Positions 48,837 to 58,229 of a DNA stretch of 64,000 bases are shown one piece after another. Position numbers and translations under genes: made by a program. This DNA is from Raineya sp. (lineage in GTDB: Bacteria > Bacteroidota > Bacteroidia > Cytophagales > Thermonemataceae), in NCBI GenBank assembly GCA_025454915.1, contig JALONN010000009.1, forward strand, positions 1 to 64,000, written 5' to 3'. The notes under the pieces are model-generated. The model worked only from the letters and a program-made list of their open reading frames with translations, did not search any database and had not been told where the DNA came from. The first letter of the stretch is position 1, and every line of letters begins with the position of its first letter.

Positions 48837-51800
48837 ATGAAACTAATTCAACAAGTTAAGCTATTTTTTCAAGAAGGCACTTCAGACAAAGTGTATGAAA
48901 TAGATTTGTGTGAAGTAGGTACAGACCAGTATGTAGTCAATTTCAGATATGGCAAACGTGGTAGCAATTTAAAGGATGGCACCAAAACGACTACATCTGT
49001 AAATTTAGCCAAAGCACAATCTGTATTTAATAGTTTACAAAAAGAAAAAACTGATAAAGGCTATCAGATAGCCACAGACGATTCCCAAACTACAGTTATT
49101 TTGCCTAAACCTACAAAATCGCTTACCAATACATTGGAAGGCTCTATTTTACAGCGTTTGCAAGATACTATAGATGGGAAAAATACTTTCAAAACTGTTT
49201 GGAAGATAAGCCGTGTAGCTTGGAGAGTTGGTACAATGAAGTTTCAAGAGGCTGTTCCTTATCTTTTAAAACTTGTAGATAAAGGCGATAAAATGCAAAA
49301 GTATTGCGTTTTATGGGCATTGGCTCGTTGTGCTGATGCAAAAGCTCTTTCTACTTTCCAGACTAACTATGCCAATAATTCTAATGATGATAATGCCCGA
49401 AAAATAGCTTTAGAAGGATTATTGAGAGTTTCTTCAGGTGCTGAAAAACAAAAACTTGTCAATACGCTCATAGAAAGACTTCCTCAAGCCATGCAAGAGT
49501 GTTTTGCTGGTAATCAAGTAGCAGATATTGAGTCCATTGTACTTTCAAGAATTGCCGAAAAACAAACAGAATATTCTTTCTTAGAAACATTGTATTTACT
49601 TGCTAATGAGCATTCTATTCTTTCCAAGATTTTAGCAAAAGCTTTGCAGGTAATGCCCATTCGTCCACCTCATTTCAAGCATATTCGTTCTATTTACAAA
49701 TTGGCAGAATTGAGAGATGATGTTCTGATACTTGGTACTCTTTCATATCTTTTTGAAAGTAAGCCTTATATGTATCAGGGTGTTAAAAAAAGCTGGAGAA
49801 CTTCCAAATATGTACCTGAGCTTGGTACATACATCAAGGTTAAGGATGAAATTAAGAGTAAAAACTCTAAAATTGCATTTTCTGATGCTACAAAAGCCTA
49901 TTTACAAAGAAGAGATTTAAAACGTCTCAAACTAGCAGGTAACCAGACAGCACAAGAATATGTAAAACTGGCTACTGCTATCCTACTTTCTTATACCAAA
50001 GAAGATTACACAGAGGCTTACATGGAGTCTCAGGGTTATGGCAGATGGAATTACCAAACCCGAAAATATACTCATACATTTGTTGAACGTCCCGAATCTG
50101 CCAATAAATTATTGCTGAATCTGATACTTAATGGCAATAATAAAACCATGCGTTTTGTTGAGAACAAATGGCAAAAAGGAGAACCTATTGTAGAAGTTTC
50201 TTCTTCGTGGTATGGAAGTACCAAAAAGATTGAGAACCCCACAACTCCAATTAAAAGAGTAAAAGAGTTAAATACTACTCCCGAAAGGGTTGATTTATAT
50301 CCTGAAAAATGGGATGAGTTTCCTCAGGCATATATTCAGCTTCTGATGCAGGGCAGAAATGATTTGGTACATGAATTTGCTTATAAAAGTTTGAAATTCC
50401 ATCCCAAATCAAAAGAGCTGATTGCTAAGATAGATAAATCCATGATTAAAAGTCTGGTTACTTCTAATCATGCTATTCCTGTATTTTTCGGTTCGGAAAT
50501 TATCAAAGAAAGAATGGCTGGTGGTATTGATAATGAACTGATTATGTTTATGCTCAATTCTCCAGTTTATGAAGCCAGAGAATTTGCAATTACAGTTATC
50601 AATTTACAGCCTAATCATTTTTTAGAAGATACTTCATTTATTACTTCTATTCTGTTTAGCTCTTACAAAGAGGTTAGAACGTGGTCTGAAACATTCTTAG
50701 AAAAAAACACTTTACAAGCAGAAAAATGGCAGCTGGTTGTTGGTAAATCCGTAGCCAAAATGCTTGGCGAAACACTTGACAGCAAGGCTTTGGCTTATGC
50801 TCATTTTGCTTTGAAAAAGTATGCTGGTTTAGCTTTAGAAAAACTAAGTTGGAATGTTGTTTTAGAGCTCCTAGATTCTGTTGTTTCTGAAAATAAAGTA
50901 TTTGCAAGTGATATATTATTACTAAAGTCTAACTCCATCAAAGCAGAAGATATTCCGTTTAAAATTGTGAGTGGATTTTTAGGAGCTGAGTCTGAGCAGA
51001 TGCGAAACAACGGAATGGCTATTTTTGCAAAATACAGTGACCAGAATTTGCTGAAGGCTCATGAAATGCTTGGACAAATGGTACTTTCTCCACATACAAG
51101 CCTCAGAGACTCAGCCATTGGCATTGTCAAAAAACTCATTCCCCAAAGTACCGATTTCAGCAGACAGATTTGTACTTCGTTACTAACAGCCCTTAGAAGA
51201 AAAGAAACATACGAAAACTCACATGAATCTGTAGCTAAACTATTACTCAATGACTTAGAGAGCTATCTGAAAGATGTGGAACTCAAAGAAGTATTAGACT
51301 TAATTTATGGCAATTACAGACAGGGGCAATTGGTTGGTTTCCATATTTTAGGTAAATATATTGATACTGCAAGCCTTACTTTACGCCAAGTGATAGCTCT
51401 TGCTAATCACGAACTTTTGGCAATTCGTCATTGGGCAATTGATTTCTTTGAGAAAAATGTATCTCGTATTCGTTATGAACGCAACGAGGCTATCAGATTA
51501 TTAGATGCCAAATGGGATGATACAAGGCTTGCAGCCATGAATTTTTTCAGAACTCATTTTACAAAAGACGACTGGGATGTAGATAGTTTAGTCAGTATTG
51601 CGGACTCTGTAAGATCTGATGTAGAAAACTTTGGAAAAGAGTTGATTATGACATTCTTTGAAGAAGAAGATGGAGAGCAATATCTGACTATGCTGAGTCA
51701 ACACCCTTCGGCGTCTATGCAACTTTTTGTAACGAATTATCTGGAGCGTTTTGCTTCTAATCATTTAGAAAGACTTAAATCTTTGGAGTTTTTCTTCCGC

Positions 51801-52043
51801 TCAGCATTGATGCGTGTAAATCAGGGGCGTATTGCTAAAGACAGAATTGTTGATTTCTTGGAAAAAGAAGCTACAAACTCTGAAGAAACAGCTTTTTGGT
51901 TGGTAGCTTTGCTGAATGACATGGTAAATACTTTGGCTATTCAGGATAAAGCCCGCTTTATACAACTGTTGCAGAGACTCAAACATTTACATAAGAATTT
52001 AAAAGTGGCTATTACTTTTGAACCTTTGGCTGTTGAAGAATAA
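48837..52043 (+). CDS. Retron-associated WGR + HEAT/ARM-repeat protein
   Basis: A 1068-residue protein. Residues 1-75 form a WGR-type domain (MKLIQQVKLFFQEGTSDKVY, then VVNFRYGKRGSNLKDGTKT, where YGKRG replaces W-G-R); WGR domains bind nucleic acids in PARPs. From about 115 onward the chain is almost entirely helical, with HEAT/armadillo-like repeats such as VPYLLKLVDKGDKMQKYCVLWA, read as its first 20 residues, and DDNARKIALEGLLRVS, continuing to the end. No catalytic motif is visible. Proteins of this kind are the 'ARM' component of type XIII retrons. It likely senses nucleic acid or scaffolds the complex. It lies between the reverse transcriptase and SWIM genes. Confidence 0.85.
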   Translation: MKLIQQVKLFFQEGTSDKVYEIDLCEVGTDQYVVNFRYGKRGSNLKDGTKTTTSVNLAKAQSVFNSLQKEKTDKGYQIATDDSQTTVILPKPTKSLTNTLEGSILQRLQDTIDGKNTFKTVWKISRVAWRVGTMKFQEAVPYLLKLVDKGDKMQKYCVLWALARCADAKALSTFQTNYANNSNDDNARKIALEGLLRVSSGAEKQKLVNTLIERLPQAMQECFAGNQVADIESIVLSRIAEKQTEYSFLETLYLLANEHSILSKILAKALQVMPIRPPHFKHIRSIYKLAELRDDVLILGTLSYLFESKPYMYQGVKKSWRTSKYVPELGTYIKVKDEIKSKNSKIAFSDATKAYLQRRDLKRLKLAGNQTAQEYVKLATAILLSYTKEDYTEAYMESQGYGRWNYQTRKYTHTFVERPESANKLLLNLILNGNNKTMRFVENKWQKGEPIVEVSSSWYGSTKKIENPTTPIKRVKELNTTPERVDLYPEKWDEFPQAYIQLLMQGRNDLVHEFAYKSLKFHPKSKELIAKIDKSMIKSLVTSNHAIPVFFGSEIIKERMAGGIDNELIMFMLNSPVYEAREFAITVINLQPNHFLEDTSFITSILFSSYKEVRTWSETFLEKNTLQAEKWQLVVGKSVAKMLGETLDSKALAYAHFALKKYAGLALEKLSWNVVLELLDSVVSENKVFASDILLLKSNSIKAEDIPFKIVSGFLGAESEQMRNNGMAIFAKYSDQNLLKAHEMLGQMVLSPHTSLRDSAIGIVKKLIPQSTDFSRQICTSLLTALRRKETYENSHESVAKLLLNDLESYLKDVELKEVLDLIYGNYRQGQLVGFHILGKYIDTASLTLRQVIALANHELLAIRHWAIDFFEKNVSRIRYERNEAIRLLDAKWDDTRLAAMNFFRTHFTKDDWDVDSLVSIADSVRSDVENFGKELIMTFFEEEDGEQYLTMLSQHPSASMQLFVTNYLERFASNHLERLKSLEFFFRSALMRVNQGRIAKDRIVDFLEKEATNSEETAFWLVALLNDMVNTLAIQDKARFIQLLQRLKHLHKNLKVAITFEPLAVEE

Positions 52044-52154
52044 AAAAAGATGCAAGATAAAGGAAACTAGATTTTAAAATCGTTCACTATTTTTTCTTAT
52101 ATCTTTTATCCCATTTCTAATATCTAAATACCTATCACTCAAAATACTGCTTAT

Positions 52155-53804
52155 ATGCTTTTTAATTATAAATACGGGGGACAAACCAATGTGGTAAGCA
52201 ATGCAAATCAGACAGCTATGTCGTTTGCTCCTGATACCTTGCGTCAGCCTACCTTTTTTGTAGGAAAGCTGGATAAAAAGATTTCTTTTAGAGAAGCTAT
52301 TTCAGCATTGCATCATGTGGTAGTTTCAGATTTACGTTTTAAACCTAAAGATAAAACAGCTTATAAAGAGTGGGCTGCCCAACAGGAAGCAATCTGGCTA
52401 TCAGAATATGTGGAGTCGTTACAGATGGATAAAGTCAATGAAAGAATAAGTCAGGTACGCCAAGAACTCAACGAAGTTTATAAAGAAAAAGATAAACATT
52501 TAGGTCCTTTCAATAAAGCTAAGAAAGAATATTTCAATTTTCTTTATGAAAAAGATAAAGAAGCATGGTTTGTATTAGACCCTGTTATTACAGTACATCC
52601 AGATGAAGTATTTTTTGAATGTTTCAGTCAGGATGAATCTACTTATGGCAAATTGAGCTGTAGTTATAATGTTTTCAAAGAGATTAACGAGTTTGAGTGT
52701 GGCACAACCAATATCGACTATTCCTCAACACTTTATAATGAGTTTCAAAAAATCAGAAATTATAAAGAAACAGATTTCAAAATAGATCCAAGTGGCTTTG
52801 AAGTACAAACCACCAACGAAGATTCTTACAAAGAAGTTAAAATAGATTTACCAGATTCGTGGGTAAGAGGTTTTTTACAGGTAAGTTCAGCCATGACACT
52901 CCCTGCAAGTACCTTCCATCTGCATCCTTTGGATGTATTTAGCTTATGTCAATTCTTGAGACGATTCAAAGAAAAAGTTAGTCCTCGTTCACTCAAATTT
53001 ATTTTAGAACCTGATAAACCCATTAAAATAATTGTAGAGCCTTGGAATAAAGAATTGGTTTTCAAACGTTCTATTTATGGTGGTGATAAACCTCAGGAAA
53101 TCAGGCTTTGGGGCAGAAGGCGTTTGTTAATTTTAGAAAGATTAATACCCATTGCAAAAACATTTAAAGTGGTGTTATTAGGTTCAGGCTTGCCTTCTTT
53201 TTTCATTGCTGATTTAGAAAATGAAATGTCTTTTACACTTGGACTTTCAGGCTGGACAGCCAACGACTGGTCAAGAGCTGGAAACTTTGATTTAATGGCT
53301 CCTCGTGCAGAAGTAGATAGTTATACCCAACAAAAAGTTTTTAATGGTCTCAAACAAAACTGGTTTGAAACTTCAGGGGCTTTGGCTCGTCGTCTCAATT
53401 TAGATAATAATGTAGTTGCTTCGGCTTTGGCAGCCTACACACAAGCAGGAAGGGTTATTTATGATTTGAATTTGGGTGTTTATCGAGTACGAGAACTTGC
53501 AAGAGAGCCTCTACCTATGGAGCAACTCCGCTTTGCAAGCCCACAAGAAGAAAAAGCTACAAAATTCCTTAAAGAAAACAAAGTTCAAGTAACCACAGAA
53601 CAAAAAGGAAACGGTATTTTACTCAAAGGAAAAGTGATTGATGGTAGCAGAACTTACCATACAACTGTTCTGATTGACAATGATGATAGAATCATTGATG
53701 CTACCTGTGAGTGTGGTTTCTTTTTGGTCAATAAGCTCAGAAAAGGACCTTGTGAGCATATTTTAGCAACCCGAATGTATTGGAATCTGATAAAACCTCA
53801 ATAA
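52155..53804 (+). CDS. Retron-associated winged-helix + SWIM zinc-finger protein
   Basis: A 549-residue protein. The N-terminus (SFAPDTLRQPTFFVGKLDKK) matches SWIM-protein starts. Residues 90-130 are coiled coil. A winged helix lies at about 392-450 (QQKVFNGLKQNWFETSGALA, RRLNLDNNVVASALAAYTQA, GRVIYDLN). The SWIM zinc finger is at the C-terminus with C518, C520, C533 and H535 (CxC-x12-CxH). SWIM domains bind DNA or proteins. A winged-helix/SWIM protein is the second accessory component of type XIII retrons. It follows the WGR/HEAT gene by 111 bp and ends in a strong terminator that closes the module. Confidence 0.9.
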   Translation: MLFNYKYGGQTNVVSNANQTAMSFAPDTLRQPTFFVGKLDKKISFREAISALHHVVVSDLRFKPKDKTAYKEWAAQQEAIWLSEYVESLQMDKVNERISQVRQELNEVYKEKDKHLGPFNKAKKEYFNFLYEKDKEAWFVLDPVITVHPDEVFFECFSQDESTYGKLSCSYNVFKEINEFECGTTNIDYSSTLYNEFQKIRNYKETDFKIDPSGFEVQTTNEDSYKEVKIDLPDSWVRGFLQVSSAMTLPASTFHLHPLDVFSLCQFLRRFKEKVSPRSLKFILEPDKPIKIIVEPWNKELVFKRSIYGGDKPQEIRLWGRRRLLILERLIPIAKTFKVVLLGSGLPSFFIADLENEMSFTLGLSGWTANDWSRAGNFDLMAPRAEVDSYTQQKVFNGLKQNWFETSGALARRLNLDNNVVASALAAYTQAGRVIYDLNLGVYRVRELAREPLPMEQLRFASPQEEKATKFLKENKVQVTTEQKGNGILLKGKVIDGSRTYHTTVLIDNDDRIIDATCECGFFLVNKLRKGPCEHILATRMYWNLIKPQ

Positions 53805-53812
53805 TACAAACG

Positions 53813-53838
53813 AGGCTACTTTTCAGTAGCCTTTTTTT
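53813..53838 (+). terminator. Terminator closing the retron module
   Basis: AGGCTACT and AGTAGCCT form a perfect 8-bp stem around TTTC, followed by six T. It lies 9 bp after the SWIM gene stop. Confidence 0.9.
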
Positions 53839-53895
53839 ATGCTTTTGAAATATATTTTTCTTTATTTTTCACGTTTTTCTAGAAAATAACGTATT

Positions 53896-55038
53896 ATGAA
53901 TAGCCAAAAACATTTATTTCAACTTCCTGATGACATTCATTACCTGAATTGTGCCTATATGTCTCCCCTTTTAAAATCTGTTGAGGATGCAGGTATTGAA
54001 GGACTTATCAGAAAGAGAAATCCAGCTACAATTCGCCCTATAGATTTTTTTGAACAAGCAAAAGATTTAAAAGAAAATATAGCCAAACTGATTGGCTCTA
54101 AGGCTACAAATATAGCTCTTGTACCTTCTGTTTCGTATGGAATGGCATCAGCTATCAATAATTTACCTCTAAACAATGGAAACAAAGCTATCGCTTTAGA
54201 AAACGAATTTCCAAGCGGATTTTACACACTACAGAATTGGTGTAAAAAAAATAATAAAGACCTTCATATTATTCCATCTCCTAAATCCAAAGAAAAACGT
54301 GGTCAAAACTGGAATCAGGCTATTTTAGAGGCTATTGATACTGATACATCTGTTATCATGCTTTCGAGTGTACACTGGACAGATGGAACAAAATTTGACT
54401 TAGAAGCAATTGGTAAAAAGTGCCAAGAAAATAATACATTTCTGATTGTAGATGGGACTCAGTCGGTAGGTGCTGCCCCAATTAATGTAAGAACATGCCA
54501 TATTGATGCGTTGGTATGTGCCTCTTACAAATGGTTATTTGGACCTTACTCTATGGGTTTTACATATTTCAGTGAAAGACTTTTTGAAGGGATTCCTCTC
54601 GAAGAAAGTTGGGTGAATAAAGCAAATGCTCATAATTTTGCAAAACTCACAGATTACACAGATGAATATACTTCAGGAGCTGGAAGATATAATGTTGGAG
54701 AAACAGGTAATTTCATTTTATTACCCATGTTTAATGAAGCCATCAAGCAGTTACTCAAATGGGATGTCAAAAATATAGAACAATATGCTGAAAATCTGAC
54801 CAAGCCATTGATTGAATTTTTAAAAGATAGCCCTTATTGTATTGAAGAAGACGAATACAGAAGCAAACATCTTTTTGGAATTTCATTGCCTGAAAATTTA
54901 ATTCTAGAAGATTTCTTAAAAAGACTGGAAACTAAGAAAATTTATGTTTCTGCCAGAGGCTCATCCATACGAGTTTCAACAAGTGTTTTTAATACAGAAC
55001 AAGATATTGATACATTCATCCATACATTGAAGTCTTAG
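53896..55038 (+). CDS. Class V aminotransferase-family PLP enzyme
   Basis: A 380-residue enzyme of the class V aminotransferase / cysteine desulfurase fold. Blocks are DIHYLNCAYMSPLLKSVEDA, LIGSKATNIALVPSVSYGMA, the PLP Asp in FLIVDGTQSVGAAPINV, and the lysine in ALVCASYKWLFGPYSMGF. C-terminal SARGSSIRVSTSVFNTEQDI is typical. No Cys-rich desulfurase loop is visible, so an aminotransferase, isopenicillin-epimerase-like or kynureninase-like activity is possible; the substrate is unknown. It is monocistronic after the retron terminator. Confidence 0.88.
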   Translation: MNSQKHLFQLPDDIHYLNCAYMSPLLKSVEDAGIEGLIRKRNPATIRPIDFFEQAKDLKENIAKLIGSKATNIALVPSVSYGMASAINNLPLNNGNKAIALENEFPSGFYTLQNWCKKNNKDLHIIPSPKSKEKRGQNWNQAILEAIDTDTSVIMLSSVHWTDGTKFDLEAIGKKCQENNTFLIVDGTQSVGAAPINVRTCHIDALVCASYKWLFGPYSMGFTYFSERLFEGIPLEESWVNKANAHNFAKLTDYTDEYTSGAGRYNVGETGNFILLPMFNEAIKQLLKWDVKNIEQYAENLTKPLIEFLKDSPYCIEEDEYRSKHLFGISLPENLILEDFLKRLETKKIYVSARGSSIRVSTSVFNTEQDIDTFIHTLKS

Positions 55039-55039
55039 T

Positions 55040-55540
55040 TTATGGGAAAGTTAGCCCACTCATTTCTGTACCTTCAAAAAGATTATCAGATACAATATTA
55101 TTTGTAAAGTCAGTACTGGTAAGGAGTGAGTGGGAAAAGTTTGTTTTATCAAACATACAGCTCTCAAATTCCATCCACCTTAAATATGCATATATCATTT
55201 GAGCATTTGTAAAATTAGAACGAATGCCCGTTACATTTAAAAAATTGGAGTTTTTAAGATTTGCCCCTGAAAAATCACAATCAATCAGAGTTGCTTTTTC
55301 AAAAATACAAGCCTCCAAATTGCACCCCGAAAAGTTTATATTTTTTAGTTCAGCACCTTTAAAATTAAAATTTGATAGATTCAATCCACTCAAATCCAGA
55401 TTTTTTAGTTTTACGTTTTGGAAATCGACTTTTTCATCTTGAATAAGCATTGTAGAAAGGCGTTCAAAATCAGCTCTTTTGAACTGGTTTTTATCTCCTA
55501 CTATTTCCACAAACCGAATTAAATGAAATTTCATATTCAT
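55040..55540 (-). CDS. Pentapeptide-repeat protein
   Basis: A 166-residue protein. From about residue 38 onward it consists of A(D/N)LxX-type pentapeptide repeats such as LKNLDLSGLNLSNFNFKGAE and LKNINFSGCNLEACIFEKAT, forming a square beta-helix. The first 37 residues are a short helical cap. Some pentapeptide proteins mimic DNA and protect gyrase (Qnr-like), but most have unknown roles, and the short length does not suggest Qnr. It is 7 bp downstream of the GNAT gene in the same direction. Confidence 0.9.
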   Translation of the reverse strand: MNMKFHLIRFVEIVGDKNQFKRADFERLSTMLIQDEKVDFQNVKLKNLDLSGLNLSNFNFKGAELKNINFSGCNLEACIFEKATLIDCDFSGANLKNSNFLNVTGIRSNFTNAQMIYAYLRWMEFESCMFDKTNFSHSLLTSTDFTNNIVSDNLFEGTEMSGLTFP

Positions 55541-55547
55541 ATTGTAT

Positions 55548-56045
55548 TTAATCTACACCTACTACAGGGCTTCTTCTTTCCAAGAGTACAGTATCTCTCC
55601 AAATACCATTCATTTTTCCTATTTTTTCTCTGTAACCAATTTTTCTAAAACCAGCCTGTTCATGCACTTTAATACTTGCCGTATTTTCTGGAAAAACACC
55701 CGACTGGAGTGTCCAGATGCCTTCTTTTTCACTATCATGAATGAGTTTTTCTAATATTTGAAGCCCTATTTTACGCCCTCTGTATGCATAAGCCACATAA
55801 ACACTTACCTCTGCTACGCCTTCATATACGCATCGTCCAGAAATTGGTGTGAGAGCAGCCCAACCTACTATTTTATTATCTATCTCAGCTACAACCCTAC
55901 ACGTTTTGAGGTGTTCTTTATCCCAGCCTTCCCATGTAGGAGGCTCTTTTTGAAACGTAGCATGTCCTGTTTGGATGCCTTCTTTATAAATATGAGCTAC
56001 CTGTTGCCAGTCTTCAGATTCTAAATTACGTAATAGAATATCCAT
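55548..56045 (-). CDS. GNAT N-acetyltransferase (phosphinothricin acetyltransferase-like)
   Basis: A 165-residue GNAT enzyme. ILLRNLESEDWQQVAHIYKE and GIQTGHATFQKEPPTWEGWD are the N-terminal landmarks of the PAT/phosphinothricin acetyltransferase group. VAEVSVYVAYAYRGRKIGLQ carries the acetyl-CoA-binding R-G-x-x-I-G loop, and the later NTASIKVHEQAGFRKIGY is the usual GNAT motif B. It acetylates an amine, perhaps of methionine sulfoximine/sulfone or phosphinothricin. It is probably cotranscribed with the pentapeptide gene downstream. Confidence 0.92.
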   Translation of the reverse strand: MDILLRNLESEDWQQVAHIYKEGIQTGHATFQKEPPTWEGWDKEHLKTCRVVAEIDNKIVGWAALTPISGRCVYEGVAEVSVYVAYAYRGRKIGLQILEKLIHDSEKEGIWTLQSGVFPENTASIKVHEQAGFRKIGYREKIGKMNGIWRDTVLLERRSPVVGVD

Positions 56046-56108
56046 AAAGGTATTTTTTTATACCTTCACAATTTATAAATTTGAAGAGTTTGTACCAAAA
56101 TAATCTCT

Positions 56109-57260
56109 ATGAAAATTATTTTTATTCTTTTATTCTGGATATATACGTTGTTTATTTTTGGACAAAGAGTTCATTACTCATCTACCATTTATCCGCAAGA
56201 TTTACCTCAATGGGAGTATAAAGATTTCATTAATTATAATGTAAAGAAAGTATCTGCTTTTAGTTATGAAGCTAAATCTTTTGGAAAACTAAAACGTAAA
56301 GGGGTATTATTATATCAAAAAGAACTTGATAAGAAAACGCTTAAAATATTTGGAATTAATAGTGTTAGAATGCTATCTACACATGGCATATCTCCTTTAA
56401 GCAAATGGCGATTTGAGAATTTTTACAATAAAAATGGGCTTATTATAAAAGAAATTAATTATCCTATTCTTACAAAAAAAGAAAACGAAGGCTATATTTA
56501 TAAACATGAAACTCTTTATGAGTATTTAGATACACTATTATTAAGAAAAACGTCTATTCACCATCAAATTGATACAGTTTTAAAGATTCAGTTTAAAGAT
56601 TCCACTATTCATGAATATGAGTATAACAATAAAACATTGGAAACTAAATTTTATACAACTCAAACGCCTTCTTATTTTCTCACTCCAAATTTGCAATCAA
56701 CATCATCTTCTGAAAAAAAATGCTATGGTTGCCATGCAAAACAATTGGAACAAATAACAACTTATACAACTGATAGCTTGATAAAAACTATATCTTACTA
56801 TTATACAAATGGCAAATTACGTTTAAAAAAGTATTTTTCTTACACCAAAAATAAGCTTCCTAAAACACAAATAGACTCTATTTGGCATTATCAAACTGAT
56901 ATACCCTATTTAGAAGAATCTATCGAATTTGAATATTCTGATACAAGTAAAAGGAAAATAAAAACTCGTTATAATGAACAAAAAAAGATTATATCTACAA
57001 GTGTGATAGTGTATGATAAAGAAAATAGACTTCTAAGTGATTGTTATTCAAGCGATAATTATCCAGAAAATTGTTCTTACCAAAGCTATACTTATCAAAA
57101 TAAACTTTTAATGAGTAGTACCTTTAAATCTGAATATGGATACAAGTACAGTATAAAAACAGATTTTTCCTATAATACTAAAGGGCTTTTAACTGAAGAA
57201 AAAATTTATCTAAATGGCAAATTGAAGAGTGCTGTCAAATACTTTTACGAATACTATTAA
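56109..57260 (+). CDS. Secreted YD/RHS-like protein
   Basis: A 383-residue protein with a signal peptide (IIFILLFWIYTLFIFGQ). The chain is a series of short beta-strand repeats such as YDKENRLLSDCYSSDNYPEN and FSYNTKGLLTEEKIYLNGKL, with the Y-D/Y-N...G/N-x-L-x pattern of YD/RHS-like or MORN-like repeats. There are two Cys pairs, one CYGCH at about 210. It may be a surface or extracellular protein. No toxin domain is visible. Its stop overlaps the stop of a convergent small gene by 4 bp. Confidence 0.55.
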   Translation: MKIIFILLFWIYTLFIFGQRVHYSSTIYPQDLPQWEYKDFINYNVKKVSAFSYEAKSFGKLKRKGVLLYQKELDKKTLKIFGINSVRMLSTHGISPLSKWRFENFYNKNGLIIKEINYPILTKKENEGYIYKHETLYEYLDTLLLRKTSIHHQIDTVLKIQFKDSTIHEYEYNNKTLETKFYTTQTPSYFLTPNLQSTSSSEKKCYGCHAKQLEQITTYTTDSLIKTISYYYTNGKLRLKKYFSYTKNKLPKTQIDSIWHYQTDIPYLEESIEFEYSDTSKRKIKTRYNEQKKIISTSVIVYDKENRLLSDCYSSDNYPENCSYQSYTYQNKLLMSSTFKSEYGYKYSIKTDFSYNTKGLLTEEKIYLNGKLKSAVKYFYEYY

Positions 57261-57610
57261 TATTTACATTTTTTTTGCCCTTCTTTGAGGAGCTCTGCAT
57301 ATTTTTTTTCTTGTCCTTTATATTTTTCAGAAATTTCTTGAACAGCATTAGCGTAGGCTTCCATGTCTTTGTTAGCATCATCTAGTTCCTTGAAAACTTC
57401 TTCAGAGGGATTCTGACCATTTTCTTTCATTTTAGAAATTTTTCTTGAAATTTCAACCTGTTTCTTTTGCCCTCTGCAAAACATCTCAACAGCTTTGGCT
57501 ACGTCTGTTCGCATTTCCGTACTAGCCTCATTACCTGTAATTTGATCACAAGAAACAAACAGACTATATATTCCCAATAATATGATAAAACGTGTCATAT
57601 AGCCCTTCAA
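57257..57610 (-). CDS. Small exported lipoprotein-like protein
   Basis: A 117-residue protein with an N-terminal signal (MTRFIILLGIYSLFVSC from the Met at residue 5) that gives a lipobox Cys. The remainder is a Lys/Glu-rich helix (EMFCRGQKKQVEISRKISKM and so on) with three further Cys residues, reminiscent of short helical-hairpin periplasmic proteins. Function unknown. It is 6 bp downstream of the DUF3592 gene in the same direction, so both are one transcription unit, and converges with the RHS-like gene. Confidence 0.6.
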   Translation of the reverse strand: MKGYMTRFIILLGIYSLFVSCDQITGNEASTEMRTDVAKAVEMFCRGQKKQVEISRKISKMKENGQNPSEEVFKELDDANKDMEAYANAVQEISEKYKGQEKKYAELLKEGQKKCKY

Positions 57611-57616
57611 ATAAAG

Positions 57617-58078
57617 TTAGGAATTGTATTTTTTAGCTTTTTGCAAGAAACGCCATCTTACAAATAAGCCAAACAGCATCAAAAATACCCCAAATATCCC
57701 TAAGAATATTTGTCCAAAATTTCGCTCCCAAAAAGCGTTTATTCTGGCATTTTGAGGGTCATTTTTATGATAAATCACCTCCACTTCCTGCCCTATTGTG
57801 TAGTTGAATAAATCTTTATTTTGGTCTAAATCACTGATAAAAGTGTATTCATTACCCTCCAGTGTTTTAAATTTCACACGAGGTGAACGATAAATGGCTT
57901 TTTCTTCAATTTCAATAACTGTTCCTTTTACCTTGATACCATTTGCATCTAAGTCTTCCAGTTTCAATAAAAATGAAAATCCATAAATTGCAATGATTAA
58001 GCCCAATATAGAAATGACAAAACCCACATAAGAGGCATTTTTATAAGCATTCATGTTCGTGTTTATTGAAGTGTTCAA
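57617..58078 (-). CDS. DUF3592-family membrane protein
   Basis: A 153-residue protein with two membrane helices, about 18-38 (VGFVISILGLIIAIYGFSFL) and about 120-142 (FGQIFLGIFGVFLMLFGLFV). Between them lies an extracytoplasmic beta domain with KVKGTVIEIEEKAIYRSPRV, YTFISDLDQNKD and YTIGQEVEVIYHKNDPQNAR, the DUF3592 pattern. The family has no known function. It is the first gene of a two-gene leftward unit. Confidence 0.85.
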   Translation of the reverse strand: MNTSINTNMNAYKNASYVGFVISILGLIIAIYGFSFLLKLEDLDANGIKVKGTVIEIEEKAIYRSPRVKFKTLEGNEYTFISDLDQNKDLFNYTIGQEVEVIYHKNDPQNARINAFWERNFGQIFLGIFGVFLMLFGLFVRWRFLQKAKKYNS

Positions 58079-58200
58079 ACAAATTTATAAAGATTCTTGA
58101 AAAAAGCAAGATACTTAGAATGAAACTGATGTGATATGGATAAACATCATATTTTATGAAATTAAATCTGAAATCAGTTTGAGAAAAATAGTCAATAACA

Positions 58201-58229
58201 AAAAAGGCTGTGTTAAACACAGCCTTTTT
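58201..58229 (-). terminator. Terminator of the ABC-F gene
   Basis: AAAAAGGCTGTG and CACAGCCTTTTT pair perfectly around TTAAA. It abuts the stop of the leftward ABC-F gene at 58230. Confidence 0.85.

Noticed and set aside
55040-55540. Qnr-type quinolone-resistance protein
   Set aside because: At 166 residues it is shorter than Qnr proteins and lacks their loops; pentapeptide repeats alone do not support it.
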